Shown: positions 28,343 through 36,469 of the stretch, piece after piece
How the letters are laid out: every line of letters begins with the position of its first letter
How positions within the stretch are numbered: the stretch's first letter is position 1
Source: Mammaliicoccus sp. Dog046
GTDB lineage: Bacteria > Bacillota > Bacilli > Staphylococcales > Staphylococcaceae
Length of the DNA stretch: 64,000 nt
Direction: 5' to 3'
NCBI RefSeq assembly: GCF_034039665.1
Contig: NZ_CP120131.1
Coordinates: 2,503,440 to 2,567,439 of the forward strand
The notes under the pieces: generated by a model
What the model saw: the letters and a program-made list of their open reading frames with translations, nothing else
What the model was told of the DNA's origin: nothing
The model's database searches: none
Translations under genes and position numbers: made by a program

Positions 28343-29359
28343 TTGGGAACCACACTTAGTCTTATTATTTTTTTAATTTTACTTGTATTAACTGGCTTTT
28401 TTGTTGCTACAGAATTTGCGATTGTAAAAGTTAGAGAAACCAGAATTAATCAACTTTTAAATGAAGGCCATAAAAAAGCTGCGTCTGCAAAAAAAGTTAT
28501 TGATTATTTAGATGAATATTTAGCAGCTTGTCAGTTAGGTATTACTATAACTGCATTAGGTATTGGAATGGTCGGAGAATCTACATTCGAATTTATTTTA
28601 CACCCACTATTTTCAACTATCGGCATACCCGAAACATGGATACATCCCTTTACAATAGGTGGTGCTTTTGTAATCGCTACTTATTTACATGTGGTTATAG
28701 GAGAAATGGCACCTAAAACTATTGCTATTCAAAAAGCAGAATATGTCACACTTTTATTTTCAAGACCTATAATCTTTTTCTATAAACTTATGTATCCTTT
28801 TATTTTTATACTGAATGGATCATCAAGAATTATACTAAAAATGTTTGGTATGAAACCTGCTAAAGAAAGTGATATTTTCCACTCTGAAGAAGAATTAAAA
28901 CAATTATTGCATGATAGTCATGAAGGTGGAGAAATTAATGAAAGTGAACTAAATCATATCAATAAGGCGTTTAAATTCGATAATTTAGTCGCAAAAGATA
29001 TCATGATTCATACTAGTGAAGTAGAAACAATTGACGTTAATAACACTATTGATGAAGCGATTAATAAAATAAAAATCGAAAACTATACAAGATACCCAGC
29101 TATAAACAATAATAAAATAATTGGTTTTTTACATTCTAAACGCTTATTTAATGATCAAAATTCTACTAATTTAATAGATCATATTAAACCAATTATATCA
29201 GTCCATATAGATACCCCTTTAAAGAAGATATTAGAAATGATGAAAAGAAAAAAAATTCACATTGCCGCTATTTATGAAGACAATGATTTCAAAGGTATTA
29301 TTACTTTAGAAAACATACTTGAAGAAATAGTTGGAGACATCGAAGATGAATATAATTAA
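28343..29359 (+). CDS. CNNM/DUF21 transporter (hemolysin family), short form
   Basis: 338 residues, TTG start behind GGAGG (28331-28335). The N-terminal DUF21 membrane domain (about 1-175; FFVATEFAIVKVR, GITITALGIGMVGE, VVIGEMAPKTIAI) is followed by a CBS pair (about 205-335) ending in LEEIVGDIEDEYN. Full-length relatives (about 440 residues, Mg2+/Co2+ efflux or homeostasis) add a C-terminal CorC_HlyC domain that is missing here. It is transcribed against the rest of the island, in the usual SaPI cargo slot. Confidence 0.85.
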   Translation: MGTTLSLIIFLILLVLTGFFVATEFAIVKVRETRINQLLNEGHKKAASAKKVIDYLDEYLAACQLGITITALGIGMVGESTFEFILHPLFSTIGIPETWIHPFTIGGAFVIATYLHVVIGEMAPKTIAIQKAEYVTLLFSRPIIFFYKLMYPFIFILNGSSRIILKMFGMKPAKESDIFHSEEELKQLLHDSHEGGEINESELNHINKAFKFDNLVAKDIMIHTSEVETIDVNNTIDEAINKIKIENYTRYPAINNNKIIGFLHSKRLFNDQNSTNLIDHIKPIISVHIDTPLKKILEMMKRKKIHIAAIYEDNDFKGIITLENILEEIVGDIEDEYN

Positions 29360-29556
29360 AGTTTTAATAACAAAAGGTGGAATTTGAATTTGTAAATATT
29401 TTTAGCATCTAGTAATAGTATCAGGTATTAATATGTGGTATAATAAAATTACAAAATATAAATCCACATATTTATTGATGAAATACTAATGCTTGGTTTT
29501 TATTCTATTTTCGGTTTGGTTATCAATCATCGATCTCACTTTCTTATGCGAAAAGT

Positions 29557-29590
29557 AAGCCCTGTACTTAATTGTACAAGGCTTCTTTTT
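29557..29590. terminator. Terminator between cargo gene and packaging block
   Basis: AAGCC-ct-GTAC-ttaatt-GTAC-aa-GGCTT followed by CTTTTTA on the plus strand. It is adjacent to the stop of the convergent scaffold-like gene. The 29360-29556 stretch contains nothing else I can identify. Confidence 0.7.
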
Positions 29591-30023
29591 ATGCTTTAAA
29601 TAAATAATTCTTTTGTTCTCTTACTTCTTCCAGCACCTTATCAAGATTAATGACTTCGCCTGTATCATTATTGATTTGGAAGCGGTCTTTATCCAACACT
29701 TTGAATATATCTTCTGGATCGTGCATATCACGTGCAACGTTCTTTAATATCGCTTTATCTAACTCACACTCATCGATTAAATCTTTATGACGTTCTAATT
29801 CTTGTTTTAAATAGTCACGTTCACTTTCTAATTCCAATACTCTTTTATCATCATTTGATGATTGATTATCTATATTATTAATTTTATTAGTTAGCATTTC
29901 GTTATCCGCTTCTAATTCTTTAATCTTGTTAGACTGTTGGTTAATAGATTGACCATATAAAGCCATTACACGCTTTATTTGTTCAGCCGATAACTTTATA
30001 TCTCTTAACTGTTCCCTGTTCAT
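29589..30023 (-). CDS. Phage scaffold (GP20)-like protein
   Basis: 144 residues from the ATG at 30023 (RBS GAGGT). The first two thirds are a coiled coil (IKELEADNEMLTNKINNI ... ELESERDYLKQELERHKD). The C-terminus, VLDKDRFQINNDTGEVINLD ... NYLFKA, has the pattern of phage GP20-type scaffold ends, which typically read ALLDLDKI...DG.I.GLDEQ...PYLF. S. aureus SaPI1 makes CpmB, a scaffold substitute that shrinks helper capsids. A scaffold-like gene next to terS suggests a similar capsid-hijack role here (inference). Confidence 0.6.
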   Translation of the reverse strand: MNREQLRDIKLSAEQIKRVMALYGQSINQQSNKIKELEADNEMLTNKINNIDNQSSNDDKRVLELESERDYLKQELERHKDLIDECELDKAILKNVARDMHDPEDIFKVLDKDRFQINNDTGEVINLDKVLEEVREQKNYLFKA

Positions 30024-30033
30024 TCTATACCTC

Positions 30034-30489
30034 CTAATCACCTAATTTGGCTACATTACGTAGTTCTTCTTCTGTCATATCAGTCATGATGTCATCAATA
30101 AACGTAATATCCCCTGTATGTTCGATAGAGTGCTTATCACTCCATTCAACCTTTCTATTTTTAAGCCAAAATATAATCGCCGTTGTATCTGGTGCAACAT
30201 GTTTTCTAACTCTTTTCACTTCAATACCTTGTTCGTATGTTACTTCTTCAACATAGTAGCCTAATGCTCGTTTGTGTAGCGAACTTTCGACTTCTCTATC
30301 TACAACTTCCTTACCTCTTTTTAAGGCTTGTAAAATAGGTAAATGAGCTTTCTTCCAGTTGTATAATGTTTTTACACTACAACCGATGTTATGGGCTATC
30401 TGTTCATCTATTAAACCGTCTCTAGCCCAACCTTCTATCTTAGTTAGTCCCTCTTTAGTTATCCAGTCTTTATAATTAACTCTAGCCAT
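30034..30489 (-). CDS. terS: Small terminase subunit of the island
   Basis: 151 residues. The N-terminal HTH (WITKEGLTKIEGWARDGL...IAHNIGCSVKTLYNWKKAH) and the segment ESSLHKRALGY..EEVTYE followed by PDTTAIIFWLKNRK are typical of phage/SaPI TerS. TerS recognises the pac site and recruits the helper's large terminase, redirecting packaging to island DNA. Its ATG shares one base with the preceding stop (TAATG). Confidence 0.88.
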   Translation of the reverse strand: MARVNYKDWITKEGLTKIEGWARDGLIDEQIAHNIGCSVKTLYNWKKAHLPILQALKRGKEVVDREVESSLHKRALGYYVEEVTYEQGIEVKRVRKHVAPDTTAIIFWLKNRKVEWSDKHSIEHTGDITFIDDIMTDMTEEELRNVAKLGD

Positions 30490-31067
30490 TACATAACCTC
30501 CTTTCGTCGTTTAAAATCGTTCTGTTCAGCTAAATGCTTACCTTTCAAATGATTAAAGATTTCTACCCAATTAATTACAACTGGTTCAACTTTAAATTCA
30601 TAATCAATATAACTTTGTATCTCATCACTCAATACGTTGACCGCTTCTTGTTCAATTGGATCATCATGTATTCTTTCATCGTGTATCTTTGCTAACGTCT
30701 TTTTAAACTTATTTATAGGATGTTGGCTATTCCGATTTCTTCTTACGCCATACTTTTGGAAATAGGATATAGCTTCGTATACTTTAATGTCATCTATCAA
30801 TAACAGTGCTTCTTCAACATCATCGTTAGCTTGATTAAACACGTCTATTTTCCGTTGCAATCGTTCCTTACACTCAATGATATGAATTGATAAATCGCAT
30901 ATATTAAACACTTTAGTAGATAAACCCATTGCTTCATCAATACCCATTGTCGAGCAATTCATATGATACAGTTCTTCTATTTCCTCTTGTCTATGTTTAA
31001 TATACGCTTGTTGATATAGTCTGTTGTATTTAGTTAATAACGCCCTATCAGTAATCGAATAAGCCAC
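30489..31067 (-). CDS. Hypothetical protein of the packaging block
   Basis: 192 residues, charged and helical, no recognised motif (MAYSITDRALLTKYNRLYQQ...). Overlaps terS by one base, so translation is coupled. Position suggests a role in helper interference or packaging, unproven. Confidence 0.65.
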   Translation of the reverse strand: MAYSITDRALLTKYNRLYQQAYIKHRQEEIEELYHMNCSTMGIDEAMGLSTKVFNICDLSIHIIECKERLQRKIDVFNQANDDVEEALLLIDDIKVYEAISYFQKYGVRRNRNSQHPINKFKKTLAKIHDERIHDDPIEQEAVNVLSDEIQSYIDYEFKVEPVVINWVEIFNHLKGKHLAEQNDFKRRKEVM

Positions 31068-31077
31068 TTAAAACACC

Positions 31078-31539
31078 TCACAGAAAGTTAGTAAAATCTA
31101 TTGCTTCACGTTCTTTTTCCGTTTCTATGTCTGGTGTCTTATCAATCTTTTCACTTTGCTCTTTTTTAGTTTCTTCTACAATTACATTTATTAATTCATC
31201 TATCCACTTCAAATAATCGTCAGGTATTTGAGGATGATTTTTCATATCTTCTAATACATTAATTAAGAATTTATATCCTTTAAGTTTTGTAGCGATTTGG
31301 TATTCGCAAAACCTTAGTTTCGTATAATATTGATGAATCACTTCATCTTGTGTTACACGTGATAGTCCGCGTTCTTCAAACACTTCGAGTAACATTTCTA
31401 ACATAGTATTTTTATACCACTCGTTAGGATCAGTATTAAAACACTCATGTCGGTGTAATTCCCAACGTAACGCTTCATCACTAAATCCTAATACCATATC
31501 TTTATATTGCTCTTTAAAATTGCTGATGATACTTGCCAT
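31078..31539 (-). CDS. Hypothetical island protein
   Basis: 153 residues from ATG 31539 (MASIISNFKEQY...), with AAAGGAGG 5 nt upstream; a longer frame to 31575 lacks a site. Helical, acidic C-terminus. Co-directional with terS. Not recognised. Confidence 0.65.
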   Translation of the reverse strand: MASIISNFKEQYKDMVLGFSDEALRWELHRHECFNTDPNEWYKNTMLEMLLEVFEERGLSRVTQDEVIHQYYTKLRFCEYQIATKLKGYKFLINVLEDMKNHPQIPDDYLKWIDELINVIVEETKKEQSEKIDKTPDIETEKEREAIDFTNFL

Positions 31540-31587
31540 AGTTACCTCCTTTAAAGTTATGAGGTCGTAAAGCACGACCCCACTTTA

Positions 31588-32151
31588 TTAATATTTACTG
31601 ATTTCAACTTTATCTAGCTCGCCTTTATGATTAATCATATTTCTTGTTTTGGCTTTCCATTCCCCATGTTGATTTTTGAATAAATGTTTATCTTGAACGG
31701 ATAAAAAGTAATGTAAGTTATCATATTTTGATAAGTCATCGTTATAGAGCATATTCAAATCACTTAACTCTTCAATAATGCCGTTATACTCTTCTATAGC
31801 ATTATTCAATCTTGCCTGTATATCTTCCGCTTCATCGATATAAAACGATCTTAAATCATTTACACTACTTAATAATTTGAATAGGTTCTTTCTCTTGATT
31901 GCTGGTACAGTATCTTGCTTGATTTTTATTAGGTCATCATGTTCTTTTAATTTTTCTTTAGCTTTTAAAACTTCTTTATATGCCTCTTGTGCCTTTTCAA
32001 ATTCACCGTTATTAGTAGCCAAGCCATACACTTGTTCTACTTCTGTTAATTCAGCGACTAATTCATTTCTTTTTTGTTCTAACGTCTTTAGTTCTTTGTC
32101 TTGCTTTTTGTTTGCCTCTAAGTATTCTTTGTATAATTTATCTGTTTTCAT
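31588..32151 (-). CDS. Coiled-coil island protein
   Basis: 187 residues from ATG 32151, behind GGAG (AAAGGAGAAATTAAAA). Residues about 1-85 are a strong coiled coil (KLYKEYLEANKKQDKELKTL ... AYKEVLKAKEKLKEHDDL). The rest is helical. First gene of the late block; a minus-strand TTGACA just upstream (near 32375) could be its -35. SaPI ppi or pti interference genes can sit here, but no similarity is claimed. Confidence 0.65.
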   Translation of the reverse strand: MKTDKLYKEYLEANKKQDKELKTLEQKRNELVAELTEVEQVYGLATNNGEFEKAQEAYKEVLKAKEKLKEHDDLIKIKQDTVPAIKRKNLFKLLSSVNDLRSFYIDEAEDIQARLNNAIEEYNGIIEELSDLNMLYNDDLSKYDNLHYFLSVQDKHLFKNQHGEWKAKTRNMINHKGELDKVEISKY

Positions 32152-32257
32152 TTTTAATTTCTCCTTTAGGTTTAGTGATGGACTTTTTTGTCTACAACCA
32201 TACTTGTAAGTACACTTGTACAATTTAGTCCATCTGTATTTTATTTATAGTTTGCTG

Positions 32258-32701
32258 TTACTCTTTTTTGAGTAATAGTATGCGATTATTTTTGGGCGTG
32301 TACTTTTTCAATGCGCTCAAATTTGAGCGTATTCATAGTCATTTCTGACTATATACTTTTTAATGTGTCAATTTTGTCAATTTATAATGAAGCGGCTTCT
32401 AATCGGCTCGAATTTGAGCGTATTAACGAACTCAATTTTGAGTTGGTTAATACCCCCCCTTAAATTAGGGTACTGGTTATGGTTGTCCCAAATTAGGGTT
32501 ACCCTTTAGCGAACGCAATTTTGCGTTGGTTGAATCAGAGAACGGAGATTTCCGTTGGCTAAAATAATTAACGAATCCACATTTGGCTCGGTTAAATCAA
32601 TGTGTCCAAATCTGGACAGTAAAATTATTATTAGAGAATCCACATCTGGACTTTCTAATAGCAGAAACCAATTTTGGGTTTTGAGAACGCAATTTTGCGT
32701 T
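32258..32701. repeat. Array of about 14 short non-identical palindromes
   Basis: Dyads of 12-18 bp at 32258, 32314 (CGCTCAAATTTGAGCG), 32335, 32406, 32429 (AACTCAATTTTGAGTT), 32457, 32487, 32512 (AACGCAATTTTGCGTT), 32541 (AACGGAGATTTCCGTT), about 32578, 32603 (TGTCCAAATCTGGACA), 32634, 32666 and 32686 (same as 32512). The centres are mostly 20-38 bp apart. Arm sequences differ but stay self-complementary around an AATTTT-like core. Several sit inside larger TTAAC...GTTAA frames (e.g. 32423-32450). The non-coding position next to the replication genes matches where SaPI origins lie. Confidence 0.85.
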
Positions 32702-32709
32702 TTGACTTG

Positions 32710-32757
32710 ATACGGCAAGTTGGTGCATCAAGTACTTATTTCAACCTGTGCCGTAAT
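32710..32757. other. Larger hairpin beside the palindrome array
   Basis: TACGGCA-a-GTTG and CAAC-ctg-TGCCGTA are complementary across an about 20-nt loop. A nested pair, CTTGAT / ATCAAG, offers an alternative fold. It could be a single-strand initiation site, terminator or part of the origin. The rest of the gap to 32894 shows no gene. Confidence 0.5.
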
Positions 32758-32894
32758 CCTAATCAATGACCTCGCGTTTCACGACCCCCTTTTGAAAGAA
32801 CTGATTAATTTACCCACTCACTTCGAAAGGACTGAACAAATTGTTATCCCTTTTTAGCTGACGGAACGAATCGTTACCCCAGCTTTCCCAATAA

Positions 32895-33095
32895 TCACTT
32901 TCTAGGCTCATACAAAATTGATTCATTAGTTCGTACCCAAATGACCTTTAATGCGTAACTTTCCGCTTCAAGTTCTCTTATATAATTTGGATCAGCATCA
33001 GCATGTTTTGCATGATCTATCTTTTCATTTAAATATCTTTGAAGTTCCTGTAACTCTTTGTTAAGCTTTTTGAATTTCTCTTCGTAATAGCTCAT
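32895..33095 (-). CDS. Small coiled-coil island protein
   Basis: 66 residues (MSYYEEKFKKLNKELQELQR...), nearly all helical. GGAGG ribosome site (in GGAGGTTAATTAATG). Sits between the replication genes and the palindrome array. Function unknown. Confidence 0.6.
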   Translation of the reverse strand: MSYYEEKFKKLNKELQELQRYLNEKIDHAKHADADPNYIRELEAESYALKVIWVRTNESILYEPRK

Positions 33096-33240
33096 TAATT
33101 AACCTCCAATTGCGAATATTATTATTTGCATTTTAAAGGCTATATTTGGAACGATTAACCTTTTATGAGTTATTTGTATTACTTAGTATGTAATCATTCC
33201 AAATAGCCTATAATTTTAAACAAATTCGATACTATTACTC

Positions 33241-34107
33241 CTAAAATGGTGGGTTACTAATATCATAGGGCAAATTATTATCACTCTTTTTTTCAGCCAT
33301 CTTTTTTTCTTCATTTGATGTGTTATTAAATTTACCTTTTCTTCTTCTATCAGTGCCTCGCATTTCGATTGGTGTGGTATTCTCCATCATTCTTGAAAAT
33401 ATGCGTTCCCAATCTTTATCGCTTGATAGCTCTTTTTGAGTAAGATTGGTCGTATAAATATTGTGCTTACCTAATCTCGATTGAATGATTGTTAGTAGTA
33501 TTGACATTTGCGCTTTGTAGTTAGCAGAAGCACCAACATCATCGAAGATAACTAAATCTGCCGTTCTAATTAGCTTTAACATTGTTTCTTGGTAATTTTG
33601 CTTTGCTAATACTGTATTAGAGTTCCAACTCATGGTTATATTGTTTAAGAGTAAATTAATATCTAGATACATTACTCTGAAACTCTTTCTAGTGTCATTC
33701 ATTATTGAAGCTGCTAACATTGACTTCCCTGTTCCATAATCACCATAGATAAATAATGATTGAGGATTATATAAATCAAAGTTATCTGAATACCTTTTAC
33801 ATATCCTCATTGCCCTATTGTTCATTTCATTTTCTGCTTCATATTCATCAAAATGAACATTCTGGAATTTCTTAGGAATAAAAGAGAGTGATTTATTAAA
33901 GTATCTATCTCTATTGATTTTTTCAGATTGTTTAATATTGCTTTTAGCTAATTCGTTTAAATTACAATGACAGTTATATCGCCACTCATACCCATTCTCA
34001 TGTTCCAAGTCACTCACTATCCGTCCACAACCAGAACATATATACGATTCGGATTCATATGTCACTGGTGATCCTTTTTCTGCTTCTCTATACTTCATTT
34101 GTATCAT
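33241..34107 (-). CDS. DnaC/DnaI-like helicase loader ATPase
   Basis: 288 residues. An N-terminal zinc-binding cluster (C24, C27, C46, C48) precedes an AAA+ domain with Walker A GDYGTGKS (122-129) and Walker B DLVIFDD (184-190). Loaders of this type bring the host replicative helicase to an origin with the help of a DnaD-like partner, encoded just upstream. RBS GGAGG is 7 nt before the ATG. Classical SaPIs instead encode Rep and Pri, so this is a variant replication module. Confidence 0.85.
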   Translation of the reverse strand: MIQMKYREAEKGSPVTYESESYICSGCGRIVSDLEHENGYEWRYNCHCNLNELAKSNIKQSEKINRDRYFNKSLSFIPKKFQNVHFDEYEAENEMNNRAMRICKRYSDNFDLYNPQSLFIYGDYGTGKSMLAASIMNDTRKSFRVMYLDINLLLNNITMSWNSNTVLAKQNYQETMLKLIRTADLVIFDDVGASANYKAQMSILLTIIQSRLGKHNIYTTNLTQKELSSDKDWERIFSRMMENTTPIEMRGTDRRRKGKFNNTSNEEKKMAEKKSDNNLPYDISNPPF

Positions 34108-34121
34108 CGTTTAACCTCCAA

Positions 34122-34955
34122 TCAGAAAGGAAGTGAATCATCTGGAATTTCAGCAAACTCCATATCCTGATAAGGAGAATAATGTTCATCTTCCTTTTGC
34201 CATTTATTTTTGTTATTGAAGTTATGTTGCCTTTTTAGTAAATACTGTTCAGCATCTTCTTTGGTCTTAACGCCATTCTTAGACCAATCAATAAGTACTC
34301 TGTTTATATACGAATATTTTTGAGCACTGTTACGTGCCGCTTCTTGAATAGCTTTACAAACTAATTCTTTACCAAATTTCTCAACATCTTCTCCTAAATG
34401 AACATAATCAGTTCCATTTAATGCTTGGATTGTTTTGTTGTAATAATCAGCTATCTTTTTAAAATCTTCATCGCTCACGCTCTGAGGATTATTAACATTA
34501 TTATCCTTATTAGCTTTATTAACATTATTGTTTGTTTCTTTCTGTTTCTTTTCTGATTCTTTTTTGATTTCTTTCTGATTCTTTTTTGTGTCACTTCTCT
34601 GTCTTTTTTCTAAATCTATATTTTGATAAACATCATAGTTTACAATAGTTACAAGTGTTTTTTTGGTGTCTTTTTTTAGGACTATCATTCCATCTTCATG
34701 GAGTATGTTTAAAAACTTATCTACTTTAGTAATTGACCAATTCCATTGATTACCTAGCTTTCTTAAAGACGTTAATTTTTGACCTCGTTTTACATCAATC
34801 AATTGTCCATCATGCATAACTTTTCCATCTTTGTGATTTGCTATTAGAATTAAATCAATCCATGCTTCAAACTTTGAAAATTTTCTATCTTCTTGAAATA
34901 ACCAATGATTTTGGATAGACCTATGCAAGCTAATCCAACCTAAGTTTTCACTCAT
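34122..34955 (-). CDS. DnaD-like replication initiation protein
   Basis: 277 residues. The N-terminal winged helix (GWISLHRSIQNHWLFQEDR ... SLRKLGNQWNWSITKVDKFL) matches phage replisome organisers. A Lys/Asn-rich linker follows. The C-terminal DnaD-type helical domain (EDFKKIADYYNKTI ... AAR.SAQKYSYINRVLIDW) is about residues 165-235. It would bind the island origin and recruit the loader encoded 14 nt downstream. Confidence 0.82.
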   Translation of the reverse strand: MSENLGWISLHRSIQNHWLFQEDRKFSKFEAWIDLILIANHKDGKVMHDGQLIDVKRGQKLTSLRKLGNQWNWSITKVDKFLNILHEDGMIVLKKDTKKTLVTIVNYDVYQNIDLEKRQRSDTKKNQKEIKKESEKKQKETNNNVNKANKDNNVNNPQSVSDEDFKKIADYYNKTIQALNGTDYVHLGEDVEKFGKELVCKAIQEAARNSAQKYSYINRVLIDWSKNGVKTKEDAEQYLLKRQHNFNNKNKWQKEDEHYSPYQDMEFAEIPDDSLPF

Positions 34956-35042
34956 GCATCACTCCCTCACTTTCTCAATTCATGCTATAATTTGAGTAGA
35001 TGAAATTTTTAATCGAATGATTTCATCTATGGTCTAAAGGCT

Positions 35043-35228
35043 CTATTCATTGTTAGTTTCGTCGCTGACACGATGAATAGGGCTGTTTTTTATTTGATTA
35101 ACTAACCTTTTGTAGTGATAACTCAAATAATCAATTAAATCTGATGAATTTTCTTTAAAAAACAATAATTCCGCTTCTGTTTCTGCTTCGATGTATAAAC
35201 CATCATGTTTTTCGATAAATCTAGCCAT
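35043..35228 (-). CDS. Small hypothetical island protein
   Basis: 61 residues, overlapping the upstream gene by 8 nt (ATGA-type coupling). Acidic, helical. No recognised domain. A GATGAAAT / ATTTCATC hairpin lies in the 35000-35030 space downstream of it. Confidence 0.6.
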   Translation of the reverse strand: MARFIEKHDGLYIEAETEAELLFFKENSSDLIDYLSYHYKRLVNQIKNSPIHRVSDETNNE

Positions 35229-35415
35229 GTTGTACCTCCTCTATCAAACTTAAATCTAGTTGTGCAGCTGCAAGTGTTGTCTTATCGCTAAAGTTAGGAA
35301 TCAATTTTTGTATCGTTTCTAATGGTGCATTGAGCAATAGTTCATCTGTTTCACTAGACCGTAAATTAAACCACCCTATCGCTGTCTTAACTATCTTCAC
35401 TTGTACTTTATCCAT
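35221..35415 (-). CDS. Small hypothetical island protein
   Basis: 64 residues (MDKVQVKIVKTAIGWFNLRS...), coupled by 8-nt overlaps on both sides. Not recognised; small early-operon phage-type gene. Confidence 0.6.
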   Translation of the reverse strand: MDKVQVKIVKTAIGWFNLRSSETDELLLNAPLETIQKLIPNFSDKTTLAAAQLDLSLIEEVQHG

Positions 35416-35776
35416 TTTGTTTTTCCTCCTTTAAAATCGTTTCTAATTGATGTTTAACAAAGCCTGTAACCATTACAAGAAATGAAATTTTTGTAAGCTT
35501 TAAATTGCCAATATTAGCCTCACATTGAGTGTTAAAACTAACTTCTTCCAATAACGTTTGTATGTTGATAACGATATCAACTGCTCTTTTAGACATAGAT
35601 AAAGCATCAAAAGTTATTAATTCTTTAAACGTATCTTCAAGTAAGTAATACAAAAGTTCTTCTTTATCTACATGACGATTGATATTATTACCGATATACT
35701 CAAGTTCATCTTTATTCATGTTGATTGCTCTAGTTAAACGATCAATAATATTCTGTAACTTCTTCCTATTGTTCAT
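35408..35776 (-). CDS. Hypothetical island protein
   Basis: 122 residues, helical, no membrane segment (MNNRKKLQNIIDRLTRAINM...). AGGAGG-type ribosome site. Part of the early leftward operon that starts at the cro-like gene. Confidence 0.6.
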   Translation of the reverse strand: MNNRKKLQNIIDRLTRAINMNKDELEYIGNNINRHVDKEELLYYLLEDTFKELITFDALSMSKRAVDIVINIQTLLEEVSFNTQCEANIGNLKLTKISFLVMVTGFVKHQLETILKEEKQNG

Positions 35777-35786
35777 AACTATCCTC

Positions 35787-36053
35787 CTACATCCATTTTT
35801 TATTTATGGTTCTCAAATATTCTTTAAACTTTTCTATTTCAACCACTTTAAGTGTTGCTGAGATACTGACAAACATATCCTCAATACCATTCGGATCATC
35901 TTCCCAACGGTCTAATATACGGTATATGCTTGATTTTGAAAGTCCACATAACTTTGCGAGTTGTGGCACTTTTGCGTATATTGGTTCTACTTTAATCTGT
36001 TCATCGGTTGTTACTGTGTTCTGACGTGTTGGTATTTCGGTTACATTTTTCAT
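35787..36053 (-). CDS. HTH protein, candidate excisionase
   Basis: 88 residues. The middle, YAKVPQLAKLCGLSKSSIYRIL, is a helix-turn-helix of the excisionase/MerR-like type. Size and position directly after the cro-like regulator agree with Xis of phage satellites. It could equally be a second transcription factor. Confidence 0.65.
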   Translation of the reverse strand: MKNVTEIPTRQNTVTTDEQIKVEPIYAKVPQLAKLCGLSKSSIYRILDRWEDDPNGIEDMFVSISATLKVVEIEKFKEYLRTINKKWM

Positions 36054-36056
36054 TGT

Positions 36057-36278
36057 TTACACCTCCTCTTTTTCGTATATATCGAATAGGTCTTCGATTT
36101 CCATTTCTAACTCTTTCGCAATTATTGAAGCAGTTTTGGGGCTTGGGTAACGTTTACCATTAATAATTTGGTTAACATACGAAATGTTATATCCAGTCGA
36201 TTTGGCTAAATGAGTTATAGAATAACCCTTCTTCATTAAAGCCACTTTCAATTGATAACTCTTTGATGATAACTTCAA
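36057..36278 (-). CDS. Cro/Str-like XRE regulator
   Basis: 73 residues if translation starts at TTG 36278 (AAGGGTGG ribosome site, 8 nt spacing); GTG codons at 36287 and 36290 are alternatives. The HTH, YSITHLAKSTGYNISYVNQIINGKRYP (about residues 17-43 in the longer count), is XRE type. It is the first gene leftward from the divergent switch and so sits in the cro/str position of SaPIs. Confidence 0.75.
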   Translation of the reverse strand: MKLSSKSYQLKVALMKKGYSITHLAKSTGYNISYVNQIINGKRYPSPKTASIIAKELEMEIEDLFDIYEKEEV

Positions 36279-36330
36279 AATGCACACCACCCTTCTATAA
36301 TGCTCATTTACTTGTGCAACTGATAACTTA

Positions 36331-36359
36331 ATACTACTTAAGTATCATAAATATGTCAA
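36331..36359 (-). promoter_or_regulatory. Leftward early promoter of the island
   Basis: -35 TTGACA (36359-36354), 17-nt spacer, -10 TAGTAT (36336-36331) on the minus strand. An imperfect dyad, TGATAACTTAA...TTAAGTATCA (36321-36347), overlaps the spacer and -10 and is a likely operator. Confidence 0.8.
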
Positions 36360-36382
36360 CATACAAACTAAACATAAGCACA

Positions 36383-36408
36383 AGAAAGTAATCATTTGAT
36401 TACTTTCT
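36383..36408. promoter_or_regulatory. Perfect 26-bp operator-like inverted repeat
   Basis: AGAAAGTAATCA-TT-TGATTACTTTCT, perfectly symmetric. It lies between the two divergent promoters and abuts the -35 of the rightward one. Expected binding site of the island master repressor or its antagonist. Confidence 0.8.
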
Positions 36409-36409
36409 A

Positions 36410-36438
36410 TTGTTTATTTTCTTAAAATTCTTTATTAT
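36410..36438 (+). promoter_or_regulatory. Rightward promoter of the repressor gene
   Basis: -35 TTGTTT (36410-36415), 17-nt spacer, -10 TATTAT (36433-36438), about 32 nt before the repressor ATG. Confidence 0.7.
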
Positions 36439-36469
36439 GGATATATGAACAAAATAGGAGGAAATTATC

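Noticed and set aside
32506..32718. 70-residue minus-strand frame in the palindrome array
   Set aside because: Explained by the palindromes; no ribosome site and implausible composition.
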